Origin: Bacteroidetes bacterium UKL13-3
GTDB taxonomy: Bacteria; Bacteroidota; Bacteroidia; UKL13-3
DNA: 64,000 bases
Assembly: GCA_001602415.1 (NCBI GenBank)
Contig: CP012155.1
Coordinates: forward strand, 1,426,001 to 1,490,000
Reading direction: 5' to 3'
Made by a program: the position numbers and the translations under genes. Of the stretch, positions 43,883 through 52,635 are shown one piece after another (position 1 is the stretch's first letter; each line of letters opens with the position of its first letter). Below the pieces are notes generated by a model. That model saw only the letters and a list, made by a program, of their open reading frames with translations. It searched no databases and was not told the origin of the DNA.

Positions 43883-45025
43883 ATGGAAAGAGTTTACTTT
43901 GATAATGCAGCTACAACCCCATTGGATAAAGAAGTTTTGGCAGCAATGATTCCGATGATGGAGCAGTTTTACGGGAATCCATCTTCCACCCATGGGCACG
44001 GCCGAACCGTTAGAACGCATATTGAAGAAGCTCGTAAAACGGTATCTAAATTATTAAACTGCACACCAGGCGAAATCTTTTTCACATCAGGAGGAACTGA
44101 GGCCGATAACATGGCAATACGCATGTCGGTTGAGTGCCTAGGCGTTAAAAATATCATCACTTCCCCAATTGAACACCACGCAGTTTTACATACAGCGGAG
44201 GAATTGCACAAAGAGGGAAATGCAACCATGCACTTGGTTGAATTATTTCCAAACGGGCATATTGACTTGGTTCATTTAGAAGAATTACTCAAAGCCAATT
44301 CCAACGTTTTAGTAACGTTAATGCATGCCAACAATGAACTTGGTAATTTGCTTGATATTGAAAAAGTAGGGGAGTTGTGTAAAACATACAATGCCCTTTT
44401 TCATTGCGATACGGTTCAAACCATCGGACATTACCCTTTTGATTTGGGTAAGTTGAACATTCATTTTATGGCTTGTGCTGCTCATAAATTTAATGGCCCT
44501 AAAGGTGTTGGCTTTATTTACATCAATCATGAGGTAAAAATTGATCCATACATAACGGGTGGTTCCCAAGAGCGCAACATGCGCGGTGGTACCGAAAACG
44601 TATATGGTATTATCGGCTTGGCTAAGGCATTAGAAATTTCTTGCAGAGATTTGGAGCAAGAACAATCGCATATACAAGGATTAAAAACATACATGATTCA
44701 ACGTCTTCGCGAAACCATTCCGGGTATTTTATTTAATGGTGATACGGAAGGCGATTCATTGTACACTGTTATAAATGCATCTTTCCCTCCAAGTTCGATA
44801 GGAGAAATGATGTTGTTTAAATTAGATATCGCAGGTATTTCGGCATCGGGAGGGAGTGCGTGTTCATCGGGGTCAAATGTTGGTTCGCATGTATTGGCTG
44901 CTATTGGATCTGATCCAACAAGGGCTGCTGTTCGTTTTTCGTTTGGTAAACAAAACACCAAAGCAGAAGTGGATTATGTGATAGAGAAATTACAAGAAAT
45001 GCTGAAGTTAAAAGCTGTAAGCTAA
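43883..45025 (+). CDS. Cysteine desulfurase (IscS/NifS family)
   Basis: 380 residues. The PLP-dependent enzyme moves sulfur from cysteine to carrier proteins for Fe-S cluster or thiolation pathways. DNAATTPLDKEVLAAM at the N-terminus, FFTSGGTEADN, the PLP-Lys motif AAHKFNGPKG, and the mobile-loop Cys in GGSACSSGS are all present. No other isc/suf gene is adjacent, so IscS versus NifS naming cannot be settled. Confidence 0.93.
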   Translation: MERVYFDNAATTPLDKEVLAAMIPMMEQFYGNPSSTHGHGRTVRTHIEEARKTVSKLLNCTPGEIFFTSGGTEADNMAIRMSVECLGVKNIITSPIEHHAVLHTAEELHKEGNATMHLVELFPNGHIDLVHLEELLKANSNVLVTLMHANNELGNLLDIEKVGELCKTYNALFHCDTVQTIGHYPFDLGKLNIHFMACAAHKFNGPKGVGFIYINHEVKIDPYITGGSQERNMRGGTENVYGIIGLAKALEISCRDLEQEQSHIQGLKTYMIQRLRETIPGILFNGDTEGDSLYTVINASFPPSSIGEMMLFKLDIAGISASGGSACSSGSNVGSHVLAAIGSDPTRAAVRFSFGKQNTKAEVDYVIEKLQEMLKLKAVS

Positions 45026-45134
45026 GTGCTAACGTATTGTTTAAACGTTTTTGAAATAAAAAATCATGTTGTGTCACCTGTTGCGATATTATACTACCGC
45101 TTTGCGTTGATGACACAACATGTTTATTAGCTAT

Positions 45135-46180
45135 TTATTGGGGCTGAACAACACTATTGCCATCTAATATTACGCCAGTTTGAGCCAAAGCCCTTCCGTT
45201 AATAGATGCTCCTGTATTGAATGTTATACCTGTTTGGCATAAAATAATTCCTTCGATATGAGCAGTTGTTCCAACAGTTACCTCACCAGCAACTTGCCAA
45301 AAAATATTTTTAGCTTGAGCCCCGCCCGAGAGTGTTACGATGGTTGCGGCACTTTGGTTTAAGTTACCAGCAATTTGAAAAATCCAGATATCATTTGGTC
45401 CACCTGAAATAACTATGTTAGCAGGAATTGAAACGCCACTGCTCCATTTGTATAAACCCGAAGATAAAGTTCTTCCGCCAATATTTCCTGATGCTAATTC
45501 TGAGAAATCGGGTGTAGGACGACCAGCAGCATCGTTATAAGCAGTAATCATATTATTTACCGCAGCAGTTAAGTTAATGGGAGTTGGAGCTGCCATATCA
45601 GCTGCAAATACTTTGCCTGTTATTTGTGTTGATGTTGCATAACCTGTTGCATCCGTTAACGCTAAACCTGTAATATAAGAAGTAGCCGCAGTACTCAGAC
45701 CTAAGTGGCCAACAATAGCCGAAGTAGGATTGTTATTGATAGCAGTTTTAGCTAAAATAACATAGTTTCCTGCACCTCCAAGCTAAACAGTTGCTTGTCC
45801 GGTAGTTACACCGGCAGTTGTAAAACGCCTGTTGCTGCCTTTATGCCTGTAGTTAAGGTTACCATGTATAAGGTATTGGCTTCAAGCAAATCGGTTGGTG
45901 AATAGGTGAACGTATTTCCTTTTGATGTAATGGTTCCGTTAAGAGTTTTGGTTCCTTTTTGGATGGTAAATGTTGATGTTGTGATGGTAGAGGAATCCAA
46001 TGGGAGGTTGAATGTTACACTGATCTCAGTGTTTCTGATAATGCCCATAGCATTGTTAACAGGAGTAGCAGCGAGTACCAAGAGGGTGCCGTTTGTTAGT
46101 ATATCATCACTTTTTTTGCAAGAAGTAATTAGAATGGTGCTAAGAATGGTAAAGCCTAAAAATTTTTTAAATGTATGCAT
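45135..46180 (-). pseudogene. Disrupted ice-binding (DUF3494) lipoprotein gene
   Basis: The 5' part (from ATG 46180) encodes a lipoprotein signal (LSTILITSCKKSDD) and a bacterial Ig-like domain (ATPVNNAMGI..NTEISVTFNLPLD). It ends at a stop at 45806. The homologous continuation (TTAGVTTGQATV) is in another frame and meets a TAG at 45783-45785. The frame then goes on as LGGAGNYVILAKTAI and the DUF3494 ice-binding fold down to 45135 (FSELASGNIGGRTL, GVILDGNSVVQPQ). One frameshift and one stop therefore separate what was one gene. The ice-binding family binds ice crystals or acts as an adhesin. Confidence 0.8.
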
Positions 46181-46316
46181 GTTTGATTGTTTGGCTGCGA
46201 ATGGATTTCCGCAACGCACAAAGGTCAAGCAGTTTGGCTCGAAGTTCATTTATTACATAATTCACAGTTTATGTAGCCTCAATTTCACTTTTAATATAGA
46301 ATAGATTTGGCAGATA

Positions 46317-46347
46317 TTTGGCAGACGGCTTTGTTCGTTTATATTTG
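46317..46347 (+). promoter_or_regulatory. Bacteroidota-type promoter of the tRNA-Arg gene
   Basis: TTTG at 46317-46320 and TATATTTG at 46340-46347 with a 19-bp spacer, an exact fit to the TTTG-N19-TAnnTTTG consensus. It ends 6 bp before the mature tRNA, so the transcript starts at or just before the tRNA. Confidence 0.8.
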
Positions 46348-46353
46348 CACCAT

Positions 46354-46425
46354 GGCCTTGTAGTACAATGGATAGTACTAGAGTTTCCGAAGCTCTCGAT
46401 CCAGGTTCGATTCCCGGCAAGGCCA
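46354..46425 (+). tRNA. tRNA-Arg (anticodon CCG)
   Basis: Acceptor arms GGCCTTG and CAAGGCC, discriminator A at 46425. The anticodon stem AGAGT/GCTCT encloses the loop TTCCGAA with anticodon CCG, which reads CGG (Arg). The T arm contains GGTTCGATTCC. CCA is not fully encoded. The remaining ~250 bp up to the dCMP deaminase gene hold nothing recognisable. Confidence 0.95.
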
Positions 46426-46675
46426 CATTTTTATCTTGAATTAAAGTACCCTTTTTAAGGCCAAATCCTACCATAAACCGCTTCTGTAAAGAGTTTTATC
46501 TTGATAGGTTTCGAGTTTATAATGTTAGAATGAGTAGTCTGTATTTTGACAAACTCAACACAACGGAACATTTCATCATCTCATCATCTTACAACATCAT
46601 CTGATAATTGCGGATTGGAATGAATGAATATGTAGTTGATGCTACAAAGTTTTGGTAAGCAAATTCAATCTTATA

Positions 46676-47179
46676 TTATTTTTGCTTTTCGTATTGTTGA
46701 ACATCTTCATAAAAGAATTCCAACTGCACACCGGCCATTTTAAACATGGCTTCACTTTCGCCTCCTGCTTGGTATTTACGTTCGCAAACAACCCGTTTGA
46801 TTCCGCAATTAATAATTAGCATGGCACAAACGCGGCAAGGAGTCATGCGGCAATATAAAGTTCCTCCATTTAGAGAAACACCATTTTTAGCAGCCTGACA
46901 AATGGCATTTTGCTCGGCATGAACGGTGCGCACGCAATGTTCGGTGATGGTATCATCTTCATGAATCATTTTTTTCATTTGATGTCCTACTTCATCGCAA
47001 TGCGGCAATCCAATGGGAGAGCCAACATATCCGGTAACCAGCAGTTGATTATCGCGGGCAATTACACAACCACTTCGTCCGCGACCACACGTAGCACGTT
47101 TGCTAATGGCATCCATTACTTCCATAAAATATTGGTCCCAAGTAGGGCGGATGTATGCGGTTTGGTTTAATTCTGTCAT
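46676..47179 (-). CDS. Deoxycytidylate (dCMP) deaminase
   Basis: 167 residues. Converts dCMP to dUMP for thymidylate synthesis. Zinc site: VHAEQNAI (H-A-E) and CRMTPCRVCAMLI (P-C-x-x-C). The N-terminal RATCGRGRSGCVI and the GLPHCDEVGH insert match ComEB-type dCMP deaminases with an additional metal site. It is followed by the nucleotide-kinase-like gene on the same strand (11-bp gap), suggesting a nucleotide-metabolism operon. Confidence 0.93.
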   Translation of the reverse strand: MTELNQTAYIRPTWDQYFMEVMDAISKRATCGRGRSGCVIARDNQLLVTGYVGSPIGLPHCDEVGHQMKKMIHEDDTITEHCVRTVHAEQNAICQAAKNGVSLNGGTLYCRMTPCRVCAMLIINCGIKRVVCERKYQAGGESEAMFKMAGVQLEFFYEDVQQYEKQK

Positions 47180-47190
47180 AATAAGTTGGT

Positions 47191-47745
47191 TTATGTGAGC
47201 TTGTGTAAAACTGAATCTATCTGAAGATATAAATCTTCAAAATTTCCATCATTTGAAAAGTGATGGTTAGCCAATTTCATGCACGCTCCAACATTTTGTT
47301 TGTTGGGGTCATCTGCATTCATTTCTCGTTCCTCATTTTCTGAAAAAGTTTCATAAGATACCATATCGGTTTCGGAACCTCGTTTCACAATGCGATCGTA
47401 TCGGGTTTTACGTTTGGCATCAACTGAAAATAAGGTGAAGTTATCTTTTGTACTGAGTTCAGTTATTTCACCAACTGTGCGAATACTTTCAATAATACAA
47501 TTTCCGCCATGAAGAGATGCTTCTTTAAACAATTCTTCGGCAATAAAACTGGGTTTATTATTGGCTCTAAGTTCATTGGCCACAATCACCATCGAATCAC
47601 GGTTTACAGGCATTCCGCGTTGTTCAATGATGTTAATCAAATACCCACGCACCGAGTAATGCTTAAATCCATGTTTGGAGGTTAAATAGTCAACAATGGT
47701 TCCTTTGCCGGCACCCATTGTTCCTGTAATACCTATTATTTTCAT
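47191..47745 (-). CDS. Nucleotide kinase-like P-loop protein
   Basis: 184 residues from ATG 47745 (a TTG at 47763 is an alternative). Walker A GTMGAGKGTI (~residues 8-17) at the N-terminus. VRGYLINIIEQRG and CIIESIRTVGEI resemble dephospho-CoA kinase/adenylate kinase relatives and archaeal AAA_18-like nucleotide kinases. Placed upstream of the dCMP deaminase gene, so a deoxynucleotide substrate is plausible but unproven. Confidence 0.7.
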   Translation of the reverse strand: MKIIGITGTMGAGKGTIVDYLTSKHGFKHYSVRGYLINIIEQRGMPVNRDSMVIVANELRANNKPSFIAEELFKEASLHGGNCIIESIRTVGEITELSTKDNFTLFSVDAKRKTRYDRIVKRGSETDMVSYETFSENEEREMNADDPNKQNVGACMKLANHHFSNDGNFEDLYLQIDSVLHKLT

Positions 47746-47947
47746 TGCTACAATTTTTTTCAATATAATAAAGGAAATGAATTAGGCAAACACATATAAA
47801 AGAGAATTTCACCCCAATAATTATTAGCTATACACTCTCTGTTTATTCATCTAGTGAACCTTGAGCTACCTCTGAGTACTTTGTAGTTAGGTTGGAAGGC
47901 TTATTGTCACTATAATTTGCACTGCTAACACTAAAGAAAGATTAGCA

Positions 47948-48958
47948 TTAATCTATCCCTAACCACTCTTTGGCAGTTTTGCTTAGCATTTGAGTTTTTT
48001 GTTCGGTGGTTAAATCATGCATCAGTTCAATAAATTTACCATGCTCCAAATCGCCTAACGGGAATGGGAAATCACTACCCAATGCAATTCTTTCGGCTCC
48101 AAATAGTTTGAGATTGTAACGCAATGCTTCTTCATCATGCACCAAACTATCGATATAAAATTTCTTCACATATTCATACGGATCAGCTACATGATTGATA
48201 TTGCATAGGTCGGGGCGAGCATGGTAGCCGTGGCTCACGCGACCAATGGTATGGGGAAAACAACCTCCACCATGCGCAAACATTACACGCAGTTTTGGGA
48301 ATTTATCAAAAATGCCACCGAAAATCATGCTACATATTGCACGTGAAGTTTCGGCCGGCATTCCCACCAACCAAGGCAGCCAAAATTTCTTCATCTTATC
48401 CTGACCCATCATATCCCATGGATGCACAAAAATACACATACCTAATTTTTCGGCAGCTTCGTAAAAGGGATAAAATCGTTCATCATCCAAATTCATGTCG
48501 AGTATGTTGGTGGCAATTTCTACACCCGGCAAATTGAGTTCATGCTTGCAGCGGTTTAACTCCTCAATAGCTAGGGTAGTGTCTTGCATAGGTAAAGTTC
48601 CCAAGCCCACAAATCGGGTAGGGTAGTCGCGCTGTATTTGGGCTAAATGATCATTAATATAACGGCTCCACTCAAGGGTATGAGCCGGCTGTGCCCAATA
48701 GTAAAAAAGAACAGGAACGGTTGAAAGCGCCATCAACTGTACATCATGTTTATCCATGTGTTGAATAATGGCTTTGGGGTCCCAGCATAAATCATCAATA
48801 GCCCTAAAAAAGGTGCCATCGGCTTTCATCATATTGGCTCGTCCGGGTTGGTAATGATCTAGATAAATAAATTCATCACCGTAACCGTAACGTTCTTTGA
48901 GGTTGGGAATAAATTCGGGGAGAATATGTGCGTGTACGTCTATTTTGTTATGGTTCAT
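47948..48958 (-). CDS. Amidohydrolase, 2-amino-3-carboxymuconate-6-semialdehyde decarboxylase (ACMSD)-like
   Basis: 336 residues. TIM-barrel amidohydrolase: metal ligands in DVHAHILPE (~8-16), FVHPWDMMG, MFAHGGGCFP and GSDFPFPLGD near the C-terminus. The whole layout is that of ACMSD, which decarboxylates ACMS in the kynurenine pathway. A 3-hydroxyanthranilate dioxygenase gene lies ~160 bp upstream on the same strand, and that enzyme makes ACMS, which supports the assignment. Confidence 0.88.
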   Translation of the reverse strand: MNHNKIDVHAHILPEFIPNLKERYGYGDEFIYLDHYQPGRANMMKADGTFFRAIDDLCWDPKAIIQHMDKHDVQLMALSTVPVLFYYWAQPAHTLEWSRYINDHLAQIQRDYPTRFVGLGTLPMQDTTLAIEELNRCKHELNLPGVEIATNILDMNLDDERFYPFYEAAEKLGMCIFVHPWDMMGQDKMKKFWLPWLVGMPAETSRAICSMIFGGIFDKFPKLRVMFAHGGGCFPHTIGRVSHGYHARPDLCNINHVADPYEYVKKFYIDSLVHDEEALRYNLKLFGAERIALGSDFPFPLGDLEHGKFIELMHDLTTEQKTQMLSKTAKEWLGID

Positions 48959-49075
48959 AGTTCATAGTTCACAGTTTATAGTTCATAGTTCACAGTTTAT
49001 AGATGACAGTTCATAGTTCATAGTTTATAGTTCACAGTTTATAGTTCACAGTTCATGTTACCGGAAGTGACTGAG
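48959..49075. repeat. Degenerate GTTCATAGTTCACAGTTTATA repeats
   Basis: About 12 units of 9-10 bp (ATAGTTCAC, AGTTTATAG, AGTTCATAG) directly upstream of the ACMSD start. A repeat-like tail (ACCATTGACCATGAACT) also occurs before 49122. It would be transcribed as part of the intergenic region between two co-oriented genes. Confidence 0.8.
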
Positions 49076-49121
49076 CTCACAATTAAAACTTTTGACTATG
49101 AACCATTGACCATGAACTAGG

Positions 49122-49652
49122 CTACATAAATCTCGAATCACTTTCCATTACGTGCCCGCATTGTTTGCAAGTACGTAACTCTTGTGAGCTGTAAAACGCT
49201 TTAAAACGAGGTAAGAAATCGGTTTCAATATCAATTAATTCAAATTTGTATTCGTGTAATTTGTTGTTGCAGTTTTCGCAGTGCCATTGCAATCCATCCA
49301 TTAACCCTTTTCCTTTACGCACACGTTCAATTACCAATCCAATAGAACCTTCGCTGCGTGCAGGAGAGTGTGGCGTGTGAGCAGGACATAAAAACATATC
49401 ACCTGGACCTAATGGAACGTCAACAGCTTTTCCATCTTCTTGAATGCGCACATTGATATTTCCTTCCAATTGGTAAAATAACTCTTCGGTTTCATTGTAG
49501 TGATAATCCTTGCGTGCGTTAGGACCTGCAACAATCATTACAATATAATCCGTTCCTTCGGGATACAGATTTTTATTTCCAACAGGTGGCTTTAACAAGT
49601 GACGGTTTTCTTCAATCCATTTGGTAAGGTTGAACGGTTTTCTGACTGCCAT
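49122..49652 (-). CDS. 3-hydroxyanthranilate 3,4-dioxygenase
   Basis: 176 residues, the prokaryotic single-cupin type. The iron site is in DYHYNETEELFYQLEG (His, Glu) and PAHTPHSP (His). A C-terminal rubredoxin-like zinc site is formed by HCENC and TCKQCGH. It opens 3-hydroxyanthranilate to ACMS in tryptophan (kynurenine) degradation and quinolinate/NAD synthesis. The next gene downstream is the ACMSD-like amidohydrolase. Confidence 0.93.
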   Translation of the reverse strand: MAVRKPFNLTKWIEENRHLLKPPVGNKNLYPEGTDYIVMIVAGPNARKDYHYNETEELFYQLEGNINVRIQEDGKAVDVPLGPGDMFLCPAHTPHSPARSEGSIGLVIERVRKGKGLMDGLQWHCENCNNKLHEYKFELIDIETDFLPRFKAFYSSQELRTCKQCGHVMESDSRFM

Positions 49653-49982
49653 AGTAAGATGATATTAGTGCGGGCAAGTTAAGAAAAAAGTTGATTGTGT
49701 TGAATAGGTTAAATGAAGTAGTTGGGTGATTAAGCAATTGGGTTAATCATAAATGGAGTGATAAATGCTTTCAAATACAAGTGTAATTTGACTCTAACTA
49801 ACTTAATTCGTAAGTAGCATACACCCGAGCTGATTGGAAATAGACAATTCACAATTTGTGGTGTAAAACAATCGGCAGTAAAAACAAAGAAGATAAGGCG
49901 CAAGAACTTACTTCGTGAAATGTATTCGGGAAGAGCAATAGGCAAATCTCAAATCCTGAATCTCAACTCTCAATTCAAAACG

Positions 49983-51290
49983 ATGTCATCATTTAAAGTA
50001 AAAGGCGGTAAGCCACTCAAAGGAGAAATCATTCCGCAAGGCGCCAAAAACGAAGCTTTGCAAATTCTATCGGCAGTGCTGTTAACGCCCGAAAAGGTTA
50101 CTATCTCCAATATTCCCAATATCAGAGATGTGATGAAGTTGATTGAATTATTGGGCGATATGGGTGTAACTGTAAATAAGGTTTTAGAAGATACTTACAC
50201 CTTCGAAGCAAAAACAGTGAACCTCGAATTTTTGCGGAGCGATGATTTTAAAAAGAAAGGTGCTGCGCTTCGTGGTTCCATTATGATTATCGGTCCAATG
50301 TTGGCTCGTTTCGGTGTGGCATACATACCTGAACCAGGAGGTGATAAAATAGGAAGAAGACCGGTAGATACCCATTTACGTGGATTCGAAGCTTTGGGTG
50401 CAACATTTGAACATTTACGCGAAGACCGTTTTTATAAAATTAATGCACAAAACCTAAAAGGTGCATACATGATGTTGGATGAGGCATCGGTAACGGGAAC
50501 AGCAAACATTGTAATGGCGGCATCGTTAGCTAAGGGAACCACACAAATTTACAATGCAGCATCGGAGCCATACTTGCAGCAATTGTGTAAAATGATTAAT
50601 AGCATGGGAGGGAAGATAAGTGGAATTGGCTCCAATCTGTTAACAGTTGAAGGTGTTGATTCTCTCGGAGGATGTTCGCACCGCATGCTACCCGATATGA
50701 TTGAAATTGGTTCATTCATTGGATTGGCAGCCACAACAAAATCTGAAATTACCATCAAAAATTGCTCAATTCCTGATTTAGGTGTAATTCCATCAGTGTT
50801 CCGCAAAATGGGCATCGAACTCGAATTTAGAGGTGATGATATTTTTGTTCCTGCACAAGAAAGTTACAAGATACAGTCGCTAATAGATGGCTCCATTCTA
50901 ACCATTAAAGATGGCATATGGCCAGCCTTTACACCCGATTTGATTTCCATAGCCTTGGTTACAGCTACGCAAGCAAAGGGAAGTGTGCTCATCCACCAAT
51001 GGATGTTTGAAAGCCGCTTATTCTTTGTAGATAATTTGATTGATATGGGTGCGAAGATTATTTTATGCGATCCGCATCGCGCTGTTGTTATTGGCTCTAA
51101 TCGGGAAACCATTTTGCGTGGAATTACCATGAGTTCTCCGGATATTCGTGCGGGAGTTGCCATGCTTATTGCGGCATTAGCTGCCAACGGAACCAGCACA
51201 ATTAACAATATTGAGCAAATTGACCGTGGTTACCAGCACATAGATGAGCGTTTACGTGCCATTGGTGCCGATATTACCCGCATTGATTAA
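49983..51290 (+). CDS. murA: UDP-N-acetylglucosamine 1-carboxyvinyltransferase with Asp in place of the catalytic Cys
   Basis: 435 residues from ATG 49983 (MSSFKVKGGKPLKGEI); an upstream ATG at 49920 has no homology. First committed step of peptidoglycan synthesis. AKNEALQILSAVLLTPE and the later DLISIALVTAT and RGYQHIDERL are MurA landmarks. The active-site loop reads EPGGDKIGRRPVD, with Asp121 where E. coli has Cys115 (PGGCTIGARPVD). The Cys-to-Asp change is known from Mycobacterium and Chlamydia and prevents alkylation by fosfomycin. The ~330-bp stretch upstream (49653-49982) shows no gene. Confidence 0.95.
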   Translation: MSSFKVKGGKPLKGEIIPQGAKNEALQILSAVLLTPEKVTISNIPNIRDVMKLIELLGDMGVTVNKVLEDTYTFEAKTVNLEFLRSDDFKKKGAALRGSIMIIGPMLARFGVAYIPEPGGDKIGRRPVDTHLRGFEALGATFEHLREDRFYKINAQNLKGAYMMLDEASVTGTANIVMAASLAKGTTQIYNAASEPYLQQLCKMINSMGGKISGIGSNLLTVEGVDSLGGCSHRMLPDMIEIGSFIGLAATTKSEITIKNCSIPDLGVIPSVFRKMGIELEFRGDDIFVPAQESYKIQSLIDGSILTIKDGIWPAFTPDLISIALVTATQAKGSVLIHQWMFESRLFFVDNLIDMGAKIILCDPHRAVVIGSNRETILRGITMSSPDIRAGVAMLIAALAANGTSTINNIEQIDRGYQHIDERLRAIGADITRID

Positions 51291-51306
51291 AGAGGTTGGT
51301 GGTTTG

Positions 51307-51840
51307 ATGCGTAAACTGCATTTTTGCAGCGTGTACAAAATAGCCTTAATAGTTTTAGTTCTTATTGGTTTAGCTAGCTTTTCATGGAAAAGTGTTACCA
51401 ATGTGAACGCAGAGAAAGCTCCAATATTCACAGCCATTACTGCTTCTGGTGATACGGTGTCTATTGAAAAGTTAAGAGGCAACCTGGTGCTTGTAGATTT
51501 CTGGGCATCTTGGAACCAACCAAGCAGAAAAAATAATCAGGTTACGCTCAAATTGTACGAAAAATACAGAGCCGTTAGCTTGCGAAAAAAACGAAAATTC
51601 ATTGTTGTTCAAATATCCTTAGACACCCGCCCCAATTTATGGCGAACAGCAATTAGCAAGGATAATCTTTACTGGAAAACGCATATCTGTGACTTTAAAG
51701 GATGGAATTCGCCTTATGTTTCGCAGTTTAAATTTAAACGTATTCCAACCAATATACTCATTGATACATCTGGAAATGTGATAACCCGAGATATATGGGG
51801 AAGCCAACTTGATAGTGCCTTATCCGTTTGGATGCAGTAG
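51307..51840 (+). CDS. TlpA/thioredoxin-like exported protein lacking the CxxC
   Basis: 177 residues from ATG 51307. An N-terminal membrane anchor/signal (KIALIVLVLIGLASFSW) is followed by a TlpA/AhpC-type thioredoxin fold (APIFTAITASGDTVSIEKLRG, VLVDFWASWNQPSR). The place of the CxxC is W69-N70-Q71-P72-S73, so both cysteines are lost and thiol oxidoreduction is not expected. The cis-Pro loop (RIPTNILIDTSGNVI) is kept. It follows murA closely. Confidence 0.8.
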   Translation: MRKLHFCSVYKIALIVLVLIGLASFSWKSVTNVNAEKAPIFTAITASGDTVSIEKLRGNLVLVDFWASWNQPSRKNNQVTLKLYEKYRAVSLRKKRKFIVVQISLDTRPNLWRTAISKDNLYWKTHICDFKGWNSPYVSQFKFKRIPTNILIDTSGNVITRDIWGSQLDSALSVWMQ

Positions 51841-51938
51841 CCCGTGTCAATATGACACAAAATAGGCATTGGCAACGAATTTGAAAAGGTTGAATGCATC
51901 AATCTCAAATCATTAAAATATTAACGACAGAACTATAT

Positions 51939-52520
51939 ATGAACGATCAAAACACGCACGAACACAGCAACGATCCAATTGTTCAAGACGAAGCAAAGGA
52001 TGTAACAAGTCCAACTGCAGATGAAATAAAGTCAGCAATTGACGAGGATATTCAGACATTAAATGAAAATGAGTCAGCAAAAGATTGGGCAGCAGAGTTG
52101 AAGGCTATGGAAGATAAATACCTACGCTTGTATGCAGAGTTTGATAATTACAAACGCAGAACAAACGCAGAGCGTATCGAGTTGTTTAAAACAGCCAATC
52201 AAGAGGTTTTGGTTTCTTTGCTTCCTGTATTGGATGATTTTGGTCGTGCCTTAAAAGCCATGCAAACCGCCTCCGAAGTTGCTCCCGTAAAAGAAGGAGT
52301 AGAGCTAGTAAATAATAAACTAACGGCCATTCTCACGGCAAAAGGTTTAAAAGTAATGGAATCGGTGGGACAGGTTTTTGATAGCGAATTTCATGAGGCT
52401 ATCACCAATATTCCTGCACCTTCTGAGGGTATGAAAGGAAAGATTATTGATGAAGTGGAAAGAGGATATTTCTTAAATGAAAAAGTAATTCGCTTCGCTA
52501 AAGTAGTGGTTGGAGAATAA
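51939..52520 (+). CDS. grpE: Nucleotide exchange factor GrpE
   Basis: 193 residues from ATG 51939 (MNDQNTHEHSND); an upstream in-frame ATG at 51894 is not supported. An acidic N-terminus, a long coiled coil (LKAMEDKYLRLYAEFDNYKRRTNAE), VLDDFGRAL and the beta-wing HEAITNIPAP...GKIIDEVERGYFLNEKVIRFAKVVVGE. It exchanges ADP for ATP on DnaK. dnaJ follows 115 bp later; dnaK is not in this window. Confidence 0.95.
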   Translation: MNDQNTHEHSNDPIVQDEAKDVTSPTADEIKSAIDEDIQTLNENESAKDWAAELKAMEDKYLRLYAEFDNYKRRTNAERIELFKTANQEVLVSLLPVLDDFGRALKAMQTASEVAPVKEGVELVNNKLTAILTAKGLKVMESVGQVFDSEFHEAITNIPAPSEGMKGKIIDEVERGYFLNEKVIRFAKVVVGE

Positions 52521-52635
52521 AATTAGCTTCGCTAAAACATCACAAAGGGCTACTGATCCCAACTTTATATTACAATTAAACCAATAACGGTAAACAACAA
52601 ACCGCAGACTTAAAACGTCAAACGACAAACGGAAA

